Shown: positions 44,447 through 53,891, numbered from the stretch's first letter. The stretch: 64,000 nucleotides of DNA from Bosea sp. (in: a-proteobacteria) (GCA_023910605.1 JAAVVV010000001.1:2780698-2844697); one strand, 5' to 3'. Notes: generated by a model from the sequence alone, not told the origin. Translations and numbers: made by a program.

Positions 44447-45994
44447 ATGACCATTCGATTTTCGCGCCGGGGCGTGATGGCCGGCACGTCGGCGCTGGGC
44501 CTTGCAAGTCTCGGCGGATTGTCCGCCAGGGCCCAGTCCAAGACCAGTCTCTCAATCCGCATCGAGAGGGATATCGGATCCCTTGATCCGGCGTTCCGGA
44601 CCGGCCCGCAGGACGCAAATATCTTCAAGTCGGTCTATCAGCGCCTCATCATGCAAAAGGCCAACTCGACCGAAATGGAACTCGACGCGGCATCCGAAGT
44701 CAAACAGACGTCCCCGACGCAGATCGACTTCACGCTCAAGCCGAACCAGATGTTTACTGACGGCTTCGGCGAAATGACCGCAGAGGATGTGAAGTTCTCG
44801 TTCGAACGTTTCCTGAAGCCGGGCGCTGACGGCAAGGAGAGCCCTTACAAGGCGGATTGGTCCGGGTTGACGGGTGTCGAGGTAACGGGAAAGTACACAG
44901 GCCGCATCAACCTTTCCCAGGCAAATGCCGGTCTTTTCGCCATTGCGCTTGGTGATGGATCGGGCTGCATCGTGAGCCAGAAGGCCATGGCCGCGCGCGG
45001 GGCGGAGCACGCCCTCAAGCCTGTCGGCTCGGGTCCATACCAGGTGGTCTCGGTCGAAAGGCAGCGCGGCGCCCTTCTCAGGCGAAATCCGACCTATTCC
45101 GGGCCCGCCCCGGCTTTTGAAGAGATCAATGTCCGGTTCATCCAGGACCCCAAGACAGCAGAGCTGGCGCTGCGCTCGGGCGAACTCGACTTCGCCATCC
45201 TGCCGCCCAACATCGCCGAACCGCTGCGCGGCGCAGCGGGAATCGCAGTCGATACCTTCCCCGGGCTTGCCTACCTCTGGCTCGGCATCAATACGCAAAA
45301 GGCCCCGTTCACAGACATCCGCGTGCGTCAGGCCATCCGGCTGGCTGTCGATGTCGACCAGATGCTGCTTGCCGCGTTCAACGGCAAGGCGCCACGCCTT
45401 AACTCGGTGATCATGCAGCCCATCCTGGGCCATTGGAGCGATGCTCCGGTCTACAAGCGCAACGTTGCCGAAGCGAAGGCACTGCTCGCAGCAGCCGGTC
45501 AGTCCAGCTTCAAGACACGTGTCACAATTCTGAACCAGCCGATTTTCCAGACCATGGCGCTGGTCATGCAGGCCCAGCTTCGCGAGGTCGGGATCGACAT
45601 GCAGATCGAAGCGCTCGATGGCGGCGCATTCTGGAAGTCGGGCGATGGCGAGGCCGGCAAGAACCTCGACATGTATATGACACGCTTCAACGGCAAGCAT
45701 GATCCGAGCTTCCTGCTACAGTGGTTCACACGCGCCCAGATCGGGGTTTACAACTGGCAGCGCTTCGACAGCCCGGAATTCGACAAACTCGCCGCCGATG
45801 CGATCGTGGAACTGGACCCCGCCAAACGGGCCACGCTTGTGATCAACGCCCAGAAGGAAATGGACAAGTCGGCAGCCTTCGTCTGGCTGACGAACGACGT
45901 GGCCTATATGGCGCGTCGGGCGAACGTCAAACCCGCCTTCCTCCCCGGTGCGATCGACTGGCAGCTTGACCGTTTCGCGGTGGTCTCGTCCTGA
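44447..45994 (+). CDS. Peptide-type ABC solute-binding protein (SBP family 5), Tat-like signal
   Basis: 515 residues. The start at 44447 has GTGGAGGA upstream and begins MTIRFSRRGVMAGTSALGLA, a twin-arginine signal ending near ARAQ (residue 29). Family-5 blocks follow: ERDIGSLDPAFRTGPQ, KPNQMFTDGFGEMTAEDVKF, KPVGSGPYQVVS and TDIRVRQAIRLAVD. It begins the transporter portion of the right arm, 143 bp after the lyase, and is the probable periplasmic receptor for a betaine or modified amino acid. Confidence 0.92.
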   Translation: MTIRFSRRGVMAGTSALGLASLGGLSARAQSKTSLSIRIERDIGSLDPAFRTGPQDANIFKSVYQRLIMQKANSTEMELDAASEVKQTSPTQIDFTLKPNQMFTDGFGEMTAEDVKFSFERFLKPGADGKESPYKADWSGLTGVEVTGKYTGRINLSQANAGLFAIALGDGSGCIVSQKAMAARGAEHALKPVGSGPYQVVSVERQRGALLRRNPTYSGPAPAFEEINVRFIQDPKTAELALRSGELDFAILPPNIAEPLRGAAGIAVDTFPGLAYLWLGINTQKAPFTDIRVRQAIRLAVDVDQMLLAAFNGKAPRLNSVIMQPILGHWSDAPVYKRNVAEAKALLAAAGQSSFKTRVTILNQPIFQTMALVMQAQLREVGIDMQIEALDGGAFWKSGDGEAGKNLDMYMTRFNGKHDPSFLLQWFTRAQIGVYNWQRFDSPEFDKLAADAIVELDPAKRATLVINAQKEMDKSAAFVWLTNDVAYMARRANVKPAFLPGAIDWQLDRFAVVSS

Positions 45995-46019
45995 GCGTTC
46001 CAGTTCGGACCATGACCTT

Positions 46020-46994
46020 ATGACCGGCTCAGCACAGTATCTGGCGAGCCGAATCGCAACGACCGCCCTGATTGTTTTCGGGGCTATGCTTCTGTTGTTC
46101 AGCCTGTCGGTCATCGTGCCCGGTGACCCGGCTTCGGCGCTTCTGGGTCCGCAGGCCACGCCAGCCGTGCGGGCCCAGTTCATCCGGGACATGGGCCTTG
46201 ATCGGCCCTTGCTGGAGCGGCTGTTCGTCTTCTTCCGCAACATGCTGACCGGCAATCTGGGCGTCGACATCCTGTCCGGTCGGCCGGTGGCAGGCATGAT
46301 CTGGTCGGTCCTGCCCTACACATTCATCCTGACGTTCACATCGATCGGCCTCGCCGTGCTGATCGGCGTGCCGCTCGGCTGCTACGCCGCGATCCGGCGC
46401 GGTTCGGCGTTCGACAATGTGCTGGCGTTTGTCTCGGTGGCGTTCATCGCCATTCCGTCATTCGTGATCGCGATCTTTCTGCTGCTCATCTTCTCAATGT
46501 GGCTCAACTGGTTGCCGGTTCTGGGCGCCGGAAAGCCCGGGGATTGGTGGGACCAGTTCCAACGCCTGATCCTGCCGACCGTGGCGCTGTCCGTCGGATG
46601 GATAGGCTTCATCGCGCGGCTGGTGCGCACCTCCATGCTCGAAGTTATGGGGGAGAATTACATTCGCACATCGCGCGCCTATGGCCTCTCCGAGCGACTG
46701 GTGACCTACAAATATGCACTCAAGAATGCCTGCATTCCGACCATCGCCATTCTCGGAATGGGAATCGGACGGCTGCTTGGCGGAGCGGTGCTCGTCGAGA
46801 TCGTGTTTTCGCGCCCGGGTCTTGGGCGAATGATCTTGGACGCCATCTCGACGCGCAACTACCCTGTCCTGCAAGGGGCTGTCTTCGTCGTCGTGCTGAT
46901 TTTCGTGATCACCAATCTGCTTGTCGATCTGAGTTACTCGGCCGTCGATCCACGCATCAGGCGCGGTGGGGGCCGCGAGGCCATGCCGCGATGA
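46020..46994 (+). CDS. Dipeptide-type ABC transporter permease (DppB-like)
   Basis: 324 residues from the ATG at 46020. DppB hallmarks: VIVPGDPASALLGPQATPA, then periplasmic MGLDRPLLERLFVFF, and coupling loop TYKYALKNACIPTIAILG. Starts 25 bp after the binding protein and overlaps the DppC-like gene by four bases. Confidence 0.92.
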   Translation: MTGSAQYLASRIATTALIVFGAMLLLFSLSVIVPGDPASALLGPQATPAVRAQFIRDMGLDRPLLERLFVFFRNMLTGNLGVDILSGRPVAGMIWSVLPYTFILTFTSIGLAVLIGVPLGCYAAIRRGSAFDNVLAFVSVAFIAIPSFVIAIFLLLIFSMWLNWLPVLGAGKPGDWWDQFQRLILPTVALSVGWIGFIARLVRTSMLEVMGENYIRTSRAYGLSERLVTYKYALKNACIPTIAILGMGIGRLLGGAVLVEIVFSRPGLGRMILDAISTRNYPVLQGAVFVVVLIFVITNLLVDLSYSAVDPRIRRGGGREAMPR

Positions 46995-47866
46995 CAGGCT
47001 CCGCCATTTCAGCCAGCAATGCCCCTGGATTCGTCGAGGTGCTGCGCCGCGTGGCAGGAACCCTGACCGGCGCTGTCGGCCTCGTGATCGTGGCGGCTGT
47101 GCTTTCGACTGCCCTTTTCGCGCCATGGGTCGCCACGCACGATCCGGATGCGATCAACGTGATGAACCGCTTCGGAGGTTTGTCCTGGGCCAACTGGCTC
47201 GGCACGGATCATCTGGGTCGGGATCTTTACAGCCGGCTCGTCTATGGGTCGCGGGTGGCCATGATGGTTGCCATGTCAGCAATCCTGATCGCGCTTGTCA
47301 TCGGGACATTGCTGGGCATCCTCGCCGCCTCGCTGCCAGCCCGCAGCGAGCGGCCGGTGTTGATCGTGTTTGACATCATCGCATCATTTCCGTCGCTGGT
47401 GTTGGCGCTGGCTGTTGTAGCCGTGTTTGGTCCATCAACTGCACTGGTGGTTCTCATCGTCGCGGTGACGCTAATCCCGGTCTTCGGGCGTGTGGCGCGG
47501 GCCCAGGTCCTCACCATCAACAATGCGCCCTTCATTGAAGCGGAACGTCTGCTCGGCGCCTCGCACACCCGCATCGTACTGTCGCATCTTCTGCCCAACA
47601 TCGCCGGACCGCTGGTGGTGCTTGCTTCGATGGAGATTCCGGTTGTCATCACCATCGAAGCGGGGCTGTCCTTTATCGGGCTTGGCGTACGCCCGCCGCT
47701 CGCAAGCTGGGGCACACTGATTTACGACGGCTACGCCTATCTGTCCGACAGCTATGTTCCTGTGGTTGTCGCCTCCTGCGCGCTGGGGCTTGCAACGCTC
47801 GGCTTTACGCTGTTCGGCGAAGCCTTGCGCGATGCTGTTGACCCGCGGCTCAACAAAGATCGCTGA
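46991..47866 (+). CDS. Dipeptide-type ABC transporter permease (DppC-like)
   Basis: 291 residues, with the OppC signature NWLGTDHLGRDLYSRLVYG near residue 67 and coupling loop GASHTRIVLSHLLPN. The upstream open frame is longer, but the ATG at 46991 overlaps the DppB stop (ATGA) and gives a standard N-terminus. One base separates it from the DppD-like ATPase. Confidence 0.92.
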   Translation: MTGSAISASNAPGFVEVLRRVAGTLTGAVGLVIVAAVLSTALFAPWVATHDPDAINVMNRFGGLSWANWLGTDHLGRDLYSRLVYGSRVAMMVAMSAILIALVIGTLLGILAASLPARSERPVLIVFDIIASFPSLVLALAVVAVFGPSTALVVLIVAVTLIPVFGRVARAQVLTINNAPFIEAERLLGASHTRIVLSHLLPNIAGPLVVLASMEIPVVITIEAGLSFIGLGVRPPLASWGTLIYDGYAYLSDSYVPVVVASCALGLATLGFTLFGEALRDAVDPRLNKDR

Positions 47867-47867
47867 G

Positions 47868-48854
47868 ATGCAGGCCGAACCGACACCGCTTGTCAGAATC
47901 CGCAATCTCGTCCTCGACGCATCGACATCGCGCGGGGATGCCCACCTTCTTCGCAACATTACGCTCGACATCGGACGCGGACGCATTCTTGGCGTCGTGG
48001 GCGAGTCGGGCTCGGGCAAGTCCACTTTGGCATCGGCACTGCTGCGCCTGCTGCCCGCCAACATCAACCGGCTGGAAGGCGAAGTGTTGTTCGACGGCAC
48101 CGACCTGCTCAAGCTTGATGCCGCCGCCATGAATGATTTTCGCGGCACCCGCATCGCGATGATCTTCCAGGATCCGATGACCGCGCTCAACCCGCTGTTC
48201 ACCGTTGGAACGCTGCTCGTGGATGTATTGCGCCGCCGCGAGCCCGGCATCGATCGCAAGGCGGCGCTGAGAAAGGCCGAGGCCATGCTGACCACCGTCG
48301 GCATACCGGATCCTGCATTGCGCCTCGCTGCCTATCCTCACCAGTTGTCAGGCGGCATGCGCCAGCGGGTCATGATTGCCATGGCGCTCCTTGTTCAGCC
48401 GGATCTTCTCCTTGCTGACGAGCCGACGACGGCGCTTGATGCCACCATCGAAGCGCAGATTGTGGAATTGTTCGACAAGCTGCGCCATGAGTTTTCGGGT
48501 TCCATCGTGTTCATCTCGCACCATCTGGGGCTCGTGGCCGAACTGTGTGATGATCTGGTGGTGATGTACGGCGGCGTCATCATTGAAAGCGGGCCTGTCG
48601 GAGACGTGCTCGCTGCACCGAAGCATCCGTATACCCGCGCCTTGCTCGATTGCGAGATTGATGACGCAGGCGAAGGCCGCCTCGTGTCGATCCAGGGCGA
48701 AGTGCCTGATCCGGTTGCAGAGCTGAGGGCCTGTGTCTTTGCACCCAGATGCATCCATGTGGCCGAAATCTGCAGGGTCGGACAACCCGCACTGACGCAG
48801 GTTGCGTCCAACCGGATGAGTGCTTGCCTGCGTGCTGCCGAGGTGCTGCCATGA
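47868..48854 (+). CDS. Dipeptide-type ABC transporter ATPase (DppD-like)
   Basis: 328 residues. Walker A GESGSGKST (residues about 44-52), signature LSGGMRQRVMIAMAL, Walker B LLLADEPTTALD, C-terminal Cys-containing block CVFAPRCIHVAEIC. It overlaps the next ATPase by four bases. Confidence 0.93.
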   Translation: MQAEPTPLVRIRNLVLDASTSRGDAHLLRNITLDIGRGRILGVVGESGSGKSTLASALLRLLPANINRLEGEVLFDGTDLLKLDAAAMNDFRGTRIAMIFQDPMTALNPLFTVGTLLVDVLRRREPGIDRKAALRKAEAMLTTVGIPDPALRLAAYPHQLSGGMRQRVMIAMALLVQPDLLLADEPTTALDATIEAQIVELFDKLRHEFSGSIVFISHHLGLVAELCDDLVVMYGGVIIESGPVGDVLAAPKHPYTRALLDCEIDDAGEGRLVSIQGEVPDPVAELRACVFAPRCIHVAEICRVGQPALTQVASNRMSACLRAAEVLP

Positions 48855-49822
48855 CGGCTGCCTTGATCGAGATGCAGGACGTTGACGTCGTGTTTGGCGG
48901 CACGGTGCGGGCCCTGACAGGCATCAACCTTTCCATCGGCAAGGGCGAGATTGTCGGGCTTGTGGGTGAATCGGGCTCAGGCAAGACCACGCTTTGCAAG
49001 GTACTGACGGGACTGGCCCGCCCAACCGCGGGACGGATTGCCATCGAAGGCAAAACCCTGACCGATATCTTCGCAAAAGACAGCCTCGCTTTCCGCCGCA
49101 GGACCCAGATGTTGCTGCAGGATGCCGTTGCTTCGCTCTCTCCGCGAATGAGAATCCGGACCCTGGCGGAAGAGCCGCTGCGCATCCACGGACTTCCCAT
49201 GGCGGAGGGTCGGGAGCGCATCGACACGCTGCTCAGGCGACTGGGCTTGCCACAGAACACGCTGGAGAAATACCCTCACCAGATCTCGGGCGGGCAGGCG
49301 CGCCGGGTGGCGATCCTGCGTGCGCTCGTGCTGCAACCACAGATTGTCATCGCGGACGAACCAACGGCAGGGCTCGATGTTTCGGTGCAGGGTGACCTTC
49401 TCAACCTGATGCTCGATCTGCACGGAGAGTTCGGGCTGACCTATCTGATCGTAAGCCACAACCTGAACATCATCCGCCGCGTCACGGCGCGAACCGTGGT
49501 GATGTATCTCGGCCAGATCGTCGAGGAGGCGCCGACGGCGGCGCTCTTCGCAGCGCCGGCACACCCCTACAGCGCCGCCTTGCTGTCCACCAACCCATCG
49601 GTTGATCCGGCGCGGCGCAAGGCCCGCATCATTCTGCACGGAGAAATCCCGAGTGTGGTCACACCGCCATCCGGCTGCCGCTTCCACACCCGCTGCCCGC
49701 ATATGGCGGCTCGCTGCGCAACTGATGTTCCGCAGTTGCGGGAGGCGAGCGGCGGCCGAAAGGTGCGCTGCCATTTTCCACTGGCCACCACGCTGGCGAA
49801 CGCCGGTCAAACAGTGGCCTGA
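48851..49822 (+). CDS. Dipeptide-type ABC transporter ATPase (DppF-like)
   Basis: 323 residues. Walker A GESGSGKTT, signature ISGGQARRVAILRAL, Walker B IVIADEPTAGLD, C-terminal CRFHTRCPHMAARC. It completes the five-gene transporter in the usual order. Confidence 0.93.
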   Translation: MTAALIEMQDVDVVFGGTVRALTGINLSIGKGEIVGLVGESGSGKTTLCKVLTGLARPTAGRIAIEGKTLTDIFAKDSLAFRRRTQMLLQDAVASLSPRMRIRTLAEEPLRIHGLPMAEGRERIDTLLRRLGLPQNTLEKYPHQISGGQARRVAILRALVLQPQIVIADEPTAGLDVSVQGDLLNLMLDLHGEFGLTYLIVSHNLNIIRRVTARTVVMYLGQIVEEAPTAALFAAPAHPYSAALLSTNPSVDPARRKARIILHGEIPSVVTPPSGCRFHTRCPHMAARCATDVPQLREASGGRKVRCHFPLATTLANAGQTVA

Positions 49823-49827
49823 ACGCA

Positions 49828-50814
49828 TTGCCCCGCCTGTCGCTCACACAGATCGAAGACCTGGCCTTTGGCGCAATGCTGGCGCTCGGCGCCAGCGCCG
49901 CCCAGGCTCGACCCGTCGCAACCTCGGTCCGCAGGGCAGAGGCCGACGACATCCGTAGCGTGGGTCTTGGCTACCTGCCGACCTATCTCGGCCATCTGAC
50001 AAGTGGAAAGGTCAAGGGGAGCGCCGAGCCCATGGTGCGCACGCCGCGTCCGGGCGCTGTGACCGTCGATGCCGCCCATGGCTTCGCCCATCCCGCCTTC
50101 GACGCGGGGTTGCCTCAACTGATCGCCGCCGCGCGCACGAACGGTTCTGCGACCATGGCCATCACCCGCTCATATTCGATTGGCGTGCTTGGTCATCCGG
50201 TCGAAGACATCGCGCGCGCCGGGCTTCTGGCGCTGGCCGTGAGCAACTCGCCGCCAAACATTGCACCTTGGGGTGGCGCACAGCCCTTGTTCGGCACAAA
50301 CCCGATGGCCTTTGCCGCCCCGCGACCAGGCCTTCCGCCACTGGTCATCGATCAGGCCACGAGCACTGTCACAAAAGTGTCGCTCGTCGCCGCCGCAAGG
50401 GCCGGCGGGCCCATCCCGTCCACCTGGGCGCTGGATTCTGAAGGACGGCCGACAACGGATTCGCAGGCCGCCCTGATGGGCTCGATGCAGGGGTTTGGTG
50501 GCGCCAAGGGTGCAGGACTGGCCCTGATCATCGATCTGCTGGCAGCCGGCCTGACAGGCGCCAACTTCTCGAAGGATGCGTCACCTTATGCGAAAGCCGA
50601 AGGTCCGCCGCCTGGTGTCGGTCAATTCTTCATGGCGTTCGATCCCGAGGCATTTGCACCCGGCTTCGCGGACCGCATTGCTGATTTGTCCGGCGCGGTG
50701 CTGGCCCAGAAAGGCGCGCGACTTCCCGGTGACCGCCGGCTGCAGGCCAGGGCGCGGAACGAACGCTACGGGATCGATGTCGATGATATCTTGCTTGGGC
50801 TCATTCATGGGTAG
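49828..50814 (+). CDS. Malate/L-lactate dehydrogenase (Ldh2)-family protein with altered catalytic residues
   Basis: 328 residues from a TTG start at 49828, 5 bp after the ATPase stop. The Ldh2 fold is recognisable from SNSPPNIAPWGGAQPLFGTN, PLVIDQATSTVTK and FGGAKGAGLALIIDLLA. In active members the N-terminal block is D-S-H-G with the catalytic His; here it is IRSVGLGYL with Val45 at that place, and the later N-S-N-H-F-G block reads RSYSIG. Hydride transfer to or from a 2-oxo acid by the known mechanism is therefore doubtful. It may act on an imine (delta-1-pyrroline carboxylate/ketimine reductases belong to this family), or be inactive. Confidence 0.82.
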   Translation: MPRLSLTQIEDLAFGAMLALGASAAQARPVATSVRRAEADDIRSVGLGYLPTYLGHLTSGKVKGSAEPMVRTPRPGAVTVDAAHGFAHPAFDAGLPQLIAAARTNGSATMAITRSYSIGVLGHPVEDIARAGLLALAVSNSPPNIAPWGGAQPLFGTNPMAFAAPRPGLPPLVIDQATSTVTKVSLVAAARAGGPIPSTWALDSEGRPTTDSQAALMGSMQGFGGAKGAGLALIIDLLAAGLTGANFSKDASPYAKAEGPPPGVGQFFMAFDPEAFAPGFADRIADLSGAVLAQKGARLPGDRRLQARARNERYGIDVDDILLGLIHG

Positions 50815-50877
50815 GCTGAGTTCAGCGAGACCAACTTTGTCAGCGCAAGAGCACATGCGCGATGCCGGATTGTCACC

Positions 50878-52062
50878 ATGAAGATCACAGCAGTCCGTGC
50901 GACGCCCGTCAACATTCCGCTGGAGGCGCCTTACCTCTGGTCTTACGGCTCACTGGCGGGCTTTTCGAAGACCATCGTCGAGGTTGAAACCTCCGACGGC
51001 ATTGTGGGACTTGGAGAGGGTCCCTCCCCGGCCAATGCAACAACGATCGGAACTGTTTTCGCACCACGCCTCGTGGGCCGCGACCCCATCGACATCACGG
51101 CTCTGGAGGAGCTGTGCCTTCCGTCGTGGCGCGGCATCTACACCGATGTGGATTTCGCCCTCATCCGGGCTTTCGGTGCTGTCGAGATGGCGCTTTGGGA
51201 CATTCGCGGAAAGGCCTGGGGAAGGCCGCTTTATGACCTCTTCGGAGGCGCGCACCGAACGAGCATCCAATTCACGGACTATTTCTCGTTTCGCGAAACC
51301 AGGAACGGCATCGGCGGGGAGACGACGCCGGAAGCCGTTCTCGACTATGCCCTGGGCCAACGCGAACGTTTTGGCGCCACCATGTTCGAGGGCAAACTCT
51401 CGACGGCCGATCCCGAGCCCGCGATCCGATGCGTCGAGCTGCTGCGGGAGGCGCTTGGTCCGTCCGCCCTCTTGCGGGTTGATTCCAACAAGGCCTATTC
51501 TCTGTCGCAGGCACGGCGCATCGCCAAACGCCTCGAGCCGCTGGACATCCGGTGCTGGGAAGATCCCGTCGCGACATTCGAGGAAATGGCCAAGCTGCGC
51601 CTGCATACGACCATTCCGTTTTCAGTCCATACGCCCAACCTGCGTCAGGCCGTCGCCCTCGGCGTGCCGGACGCCTTCTGCACGGACGTGAACGTCCATG
51701 GCGGCATCGGACGTGCGCTGAAGTTCATCGCGGCGTGCGAGCAAATGGGTCTCGACTTCTGGTGTTACTCCGGCGACAGTGGCGTCGCGAGCGCGGTGTA
51801 CCTGCATCTTGCTGCGGCCCACGCGCACATCCGTGAGCCGTCCCAGTCACTGTTTCACATGCAACCCTTCGACGTGATCGCGGAAGGTCCCTTCCGCCCG
51901 AAGAACAATATGCTGCCCGTGCCCACCGGGCCTGGCATCGGCGTGACCCTCGACCGTGACAAGCTCGCCTTCTGCCACTGGCTCTTTCTCGATGAAGGGC
52001 CTTACAACAAGTTTCACAACCCAGAACGGCCCGGCGTTCATCGCCGCATGCCGCTTTCATGA
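50878..52062 (+). CDS. Enolase-superfamily protein (glucarate dehydratase-like / MR subgroup)
   Basis: 394 residues. An N-terminal capping domain (MKITAVRATPVNIPLEAP) is followed by a TIM barrel: FEGKLSTADPEPA (single Lys173), metal ligands in LRVDSNKAY (Asp202) and WEDPVATFEEM (Glu228), and CTDVNVHGGIG as the third metal strand. The segment FWCYSGDSGVAS lies where glucarate dehydratase has its catalytic His, and no His is present. The superfamily abstracts a proton alpha to a carboxylate; betaine epimerases belong to it. The substrate is not evident. It starts 63 bp after the Ldh2-like gene. Confidence 0.85.
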   Translation: MKITAVRATPVNIPLEAPYLWSYGSLAGFSKTIVEVETSDGIVGLGEGPSPANATTIGTVFAPRLVGRDPIDITALEELCLPSWRGIYTDVDFALIRAFGAVEMALWDIRGKAWGRPLYDLFGGAHRTSIQFTDYFSFRETRNGIGGETTPEAVLDYALGQRERFGATMFEGKLSTADPEPAIRCVELLREALGPSALLRVDSNKAYSLSQARRIAKRLEPLDIRCWEDPVATFEEMAKLRLHTTIPFSVHTPNLRQAVALGVPDAFCTDVNVHGGIGRALKFIAACEQMGLDFWCYSGDSGVASAVYLHLAAAHAHIREPSQSLFHMQPFDVIAEGPFRPKNNMLPVPTGPGIGVTLDRDKLAFCHWLFLDEGPYNKFHNPERPGVHRRMPLS

Positions 52063-52071
52063 AGATGCACC

Positions 52072-53088
52072 ATGGTCCCTGATGGAATGCCTCCGATCTA
52101 CGTCAGCTATCTCAACCGGCTCGACATTGAGGCGTTGAAGATCACGGATGAAGAGATTCTGTCCGCCATCGAAAGTTCCCTCGCAACCCAAGGGCATGGC
52201 GAAGCCGTGATCGAGCCGCGGATGCATCTCGAACCCGGCGTCGCGCGCGGCCATTTCAACGTCTTGCGCGGATCGCTGGGAGGCGACATCGATTCCGCAG
52301 GCGTGAAGGTCGTTGGTGATTTTGTGGATAACTACCAGAAGAACCTGCCGTCAGAACTCGCCATCTTGACCCTGTTTGATCGCTTCGACGGACGCCCCAA
52401 GGCGATCCTGGACGCCTCAGGGATAACGGACATGCGCACGGGAGCCGTGACAGCCATTGGCGCCAAGCACCTCGCGCGCAAGGGCTCGAAGATACTGGGC
52501 CACATCGGAGCGCGCGGCACCGCCTACTGGAACGTACGGCTGATGGATCATCTCTTCGATTTTGACGAGATCCGGGTTCACTCGCGCCGGCCCGAAAGCC
52601 AGAACGCCTTTGCGGAGCGGCTCGCGCGCGATCTTGGCAAACCTGTCATTGCAACAGGTGACTGGCGGTCATGCGTCGAGGGCGCGGATATCGTTGTCGA
52701 GGCGTCACGGTTGCCCGAGCCCGCTCCGATGCTGCGAACGGAATGGATCAAGCCTGGCGCCTTAGTGGTGCCTTATGGCACCATGAGTGCGGTTGAACTG
52801 TCCCTCACCGACATCATGTCCAAGCTGGTTGTGGATGATTGGGGCCAGTGCAAAACTGGGAAATTCGGCTCTCTGCGCGCCCATGTCGAGGCCGGCAAGC
52901 TGTCCGAGAAGACGTTGCACGCCGAGATGGGGCAGATCGTGGCGGGACTGAAGCCCGGTCGCGAGCGCGATGACGAAACAATCCTGTTCTGGCACCGCGG
53001 CCTGTCATTGTCTGACATCGCCCTGGGTCACATGATGCTCGAAAAGGGCAACCGGCTCGGGATCGGACAAAGGCTGCGCTTCGCATGA
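52072..53088 (+). CDS. Ornithine cyclodeaminase / mu-crystallin-family protein
   Basis: 338 residues. Blocks of the family: AGVKVVGDFVDNYQK (with the catalytic-Lys region near residue 84), ASGITDMRTGAVTAIGAKHL, the Rossmann region LGHIGARGTAYWNVRLM, and LVVDDWGQ. Related enzymes convert ornithine to proline, or reduce cyclic imines and alpha-imino acids with NAD(P)H. Start at 52072 is 9 bp from the enolase-like stop (52084 also possible), and it overlaps the next gene by four bases. Confidence 0.85.
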   Translation: MVPDGMPPIYVSYLNRLDIEALKITDEEILSAIESSLATQGHGEAVIEPRMHLEPGVARGHFNVLRGSLGGDIDSAGVKVVGDFVDNYQKNLPSELAILTLFDRFDGRPKAILDASGITDMRTGAVTAIGAKHLARKGSKILGHIGARGTAYWNVRLMDHLFDFDEIRVHSRRPESQNAFAERLARDLGKPVIATGDWRSCVEGADIVVEASRLPEPAPMLRTEWIKPGALVVPYGTMSAVELSLTDIMSKLVVDDWGQCKTGKFGSLRAHVEAGKLSEKTLHAEMGQIVAGLKPGRERDDETILFWHRGLSLSDIALGHMMLEKGNRLGIGQRLRFA

Positions 53089-53891
53089 TCGCCAATGCCC
53101 GGATGTACGCCGTGACGCCCGAGGCCGAACTCGCCTGGCAGGCTCTTATCGGCCATGTCGCCGCCGACGCCGGCGTATCCTTCACCTACGTGCCCTATCC
53201 CGCGCCGCTGCCGCTCGAGGACCTCTGGCGGAGGCCGGATCTGGGGTGCGTCTTCATGTGCGGCTATCCGATTGCTCTGAAAATCGCCGATGTGACGCCG
53301 CTCGCAGCGCCCATTCCGGATGCGCCATGGGCGGCGGGAAAAGCGGTCTACCGATCGGACCTGATCGTGCGCGAGGAGTCTGCATACCGGAACCTTGCGG
53401 ACACGTTTCATGGCCGGGTGGGCTGGACAGTCGAGCACTCCCATTCAGGCTTCAATGCCCTCAGGCATCACCTCCTGCAATATCGGAAGCCGGGGAGACC
53501 GTCCGTATACGGTTCCGTATCGGGCCATCTGGTGACGGCGCGCCGTATCCTCGACGAGGTTCTGGCTGGCGGCATCGATGTTGGCCCGCTCGATAGTTAC
53601 TGGCACAGTCTGATTGCCCGTCACAGGCCCGAACTAACCCAGGGGATACGCGTCATCGAATCGACAGACGTGGCTCCCATGCCATCATTTGTGACCTCGA
53701 AAGATGCGGATCCCGTCGTGGTTGACCGGTTGCGTGAAGCCTTCGCCCTTGCACACCGGCAAGAATGGTTCCCGTCGCTGGCCGAAAAGCTTCTCATCAC
53801 TGGCTTTCAGCCCATGAATCATGCTGACTACGCTCTGACGCTCTCTTGGGACCAGGACGCAAAGGCCCGTCATTATCCGACTGTCCGGTAA
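53085..53891 (+). CDS. PhnD/TauA-like periplasmic-binding-fold protein without a signal peptide
   Basis: 268 residues. FMCGYPIALKIADVTPLAAP, GRVGWTVEHSHSGFNALRHH and GGIDVGPLDSYWHSLIARH are the typical blocks of the phosphonate/phosphite binding-protein fold. There is no signal peptide: the start overlaps the previous stop (ATGA) and the sequence begins directly with MIANARMYAVTPEAE. A cytoplasmic ligand-binding protein or an enzyme such as a lyase-like member of this fold is therefore more probable than a transporter receptor. Last gene of the right arm. Confidence 0.78.
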   Translation: MIANARMYAVTPEAELAWQALIGHVAADAGVSFTYVPYPAPLPLEDLWRRPDLGCVFMCGYPIALKIADVTPLAAPIPDAPWAAGKAVYRSDLIVREESAYRNLADTFHGRVGWTVEHSHSGFNALRHHLLQYRKPGRPSVYGSVSGHLVTARRILDEVLAGGIDVGPLDSYWHSLIARHRPELTQGIRVIESTDVAPMPSFVTSKDADPVVVDRLREAFALAHRQEWFPSLAEKLLITGFQPMNHADYALTLSWDQDAKARHYPTVR

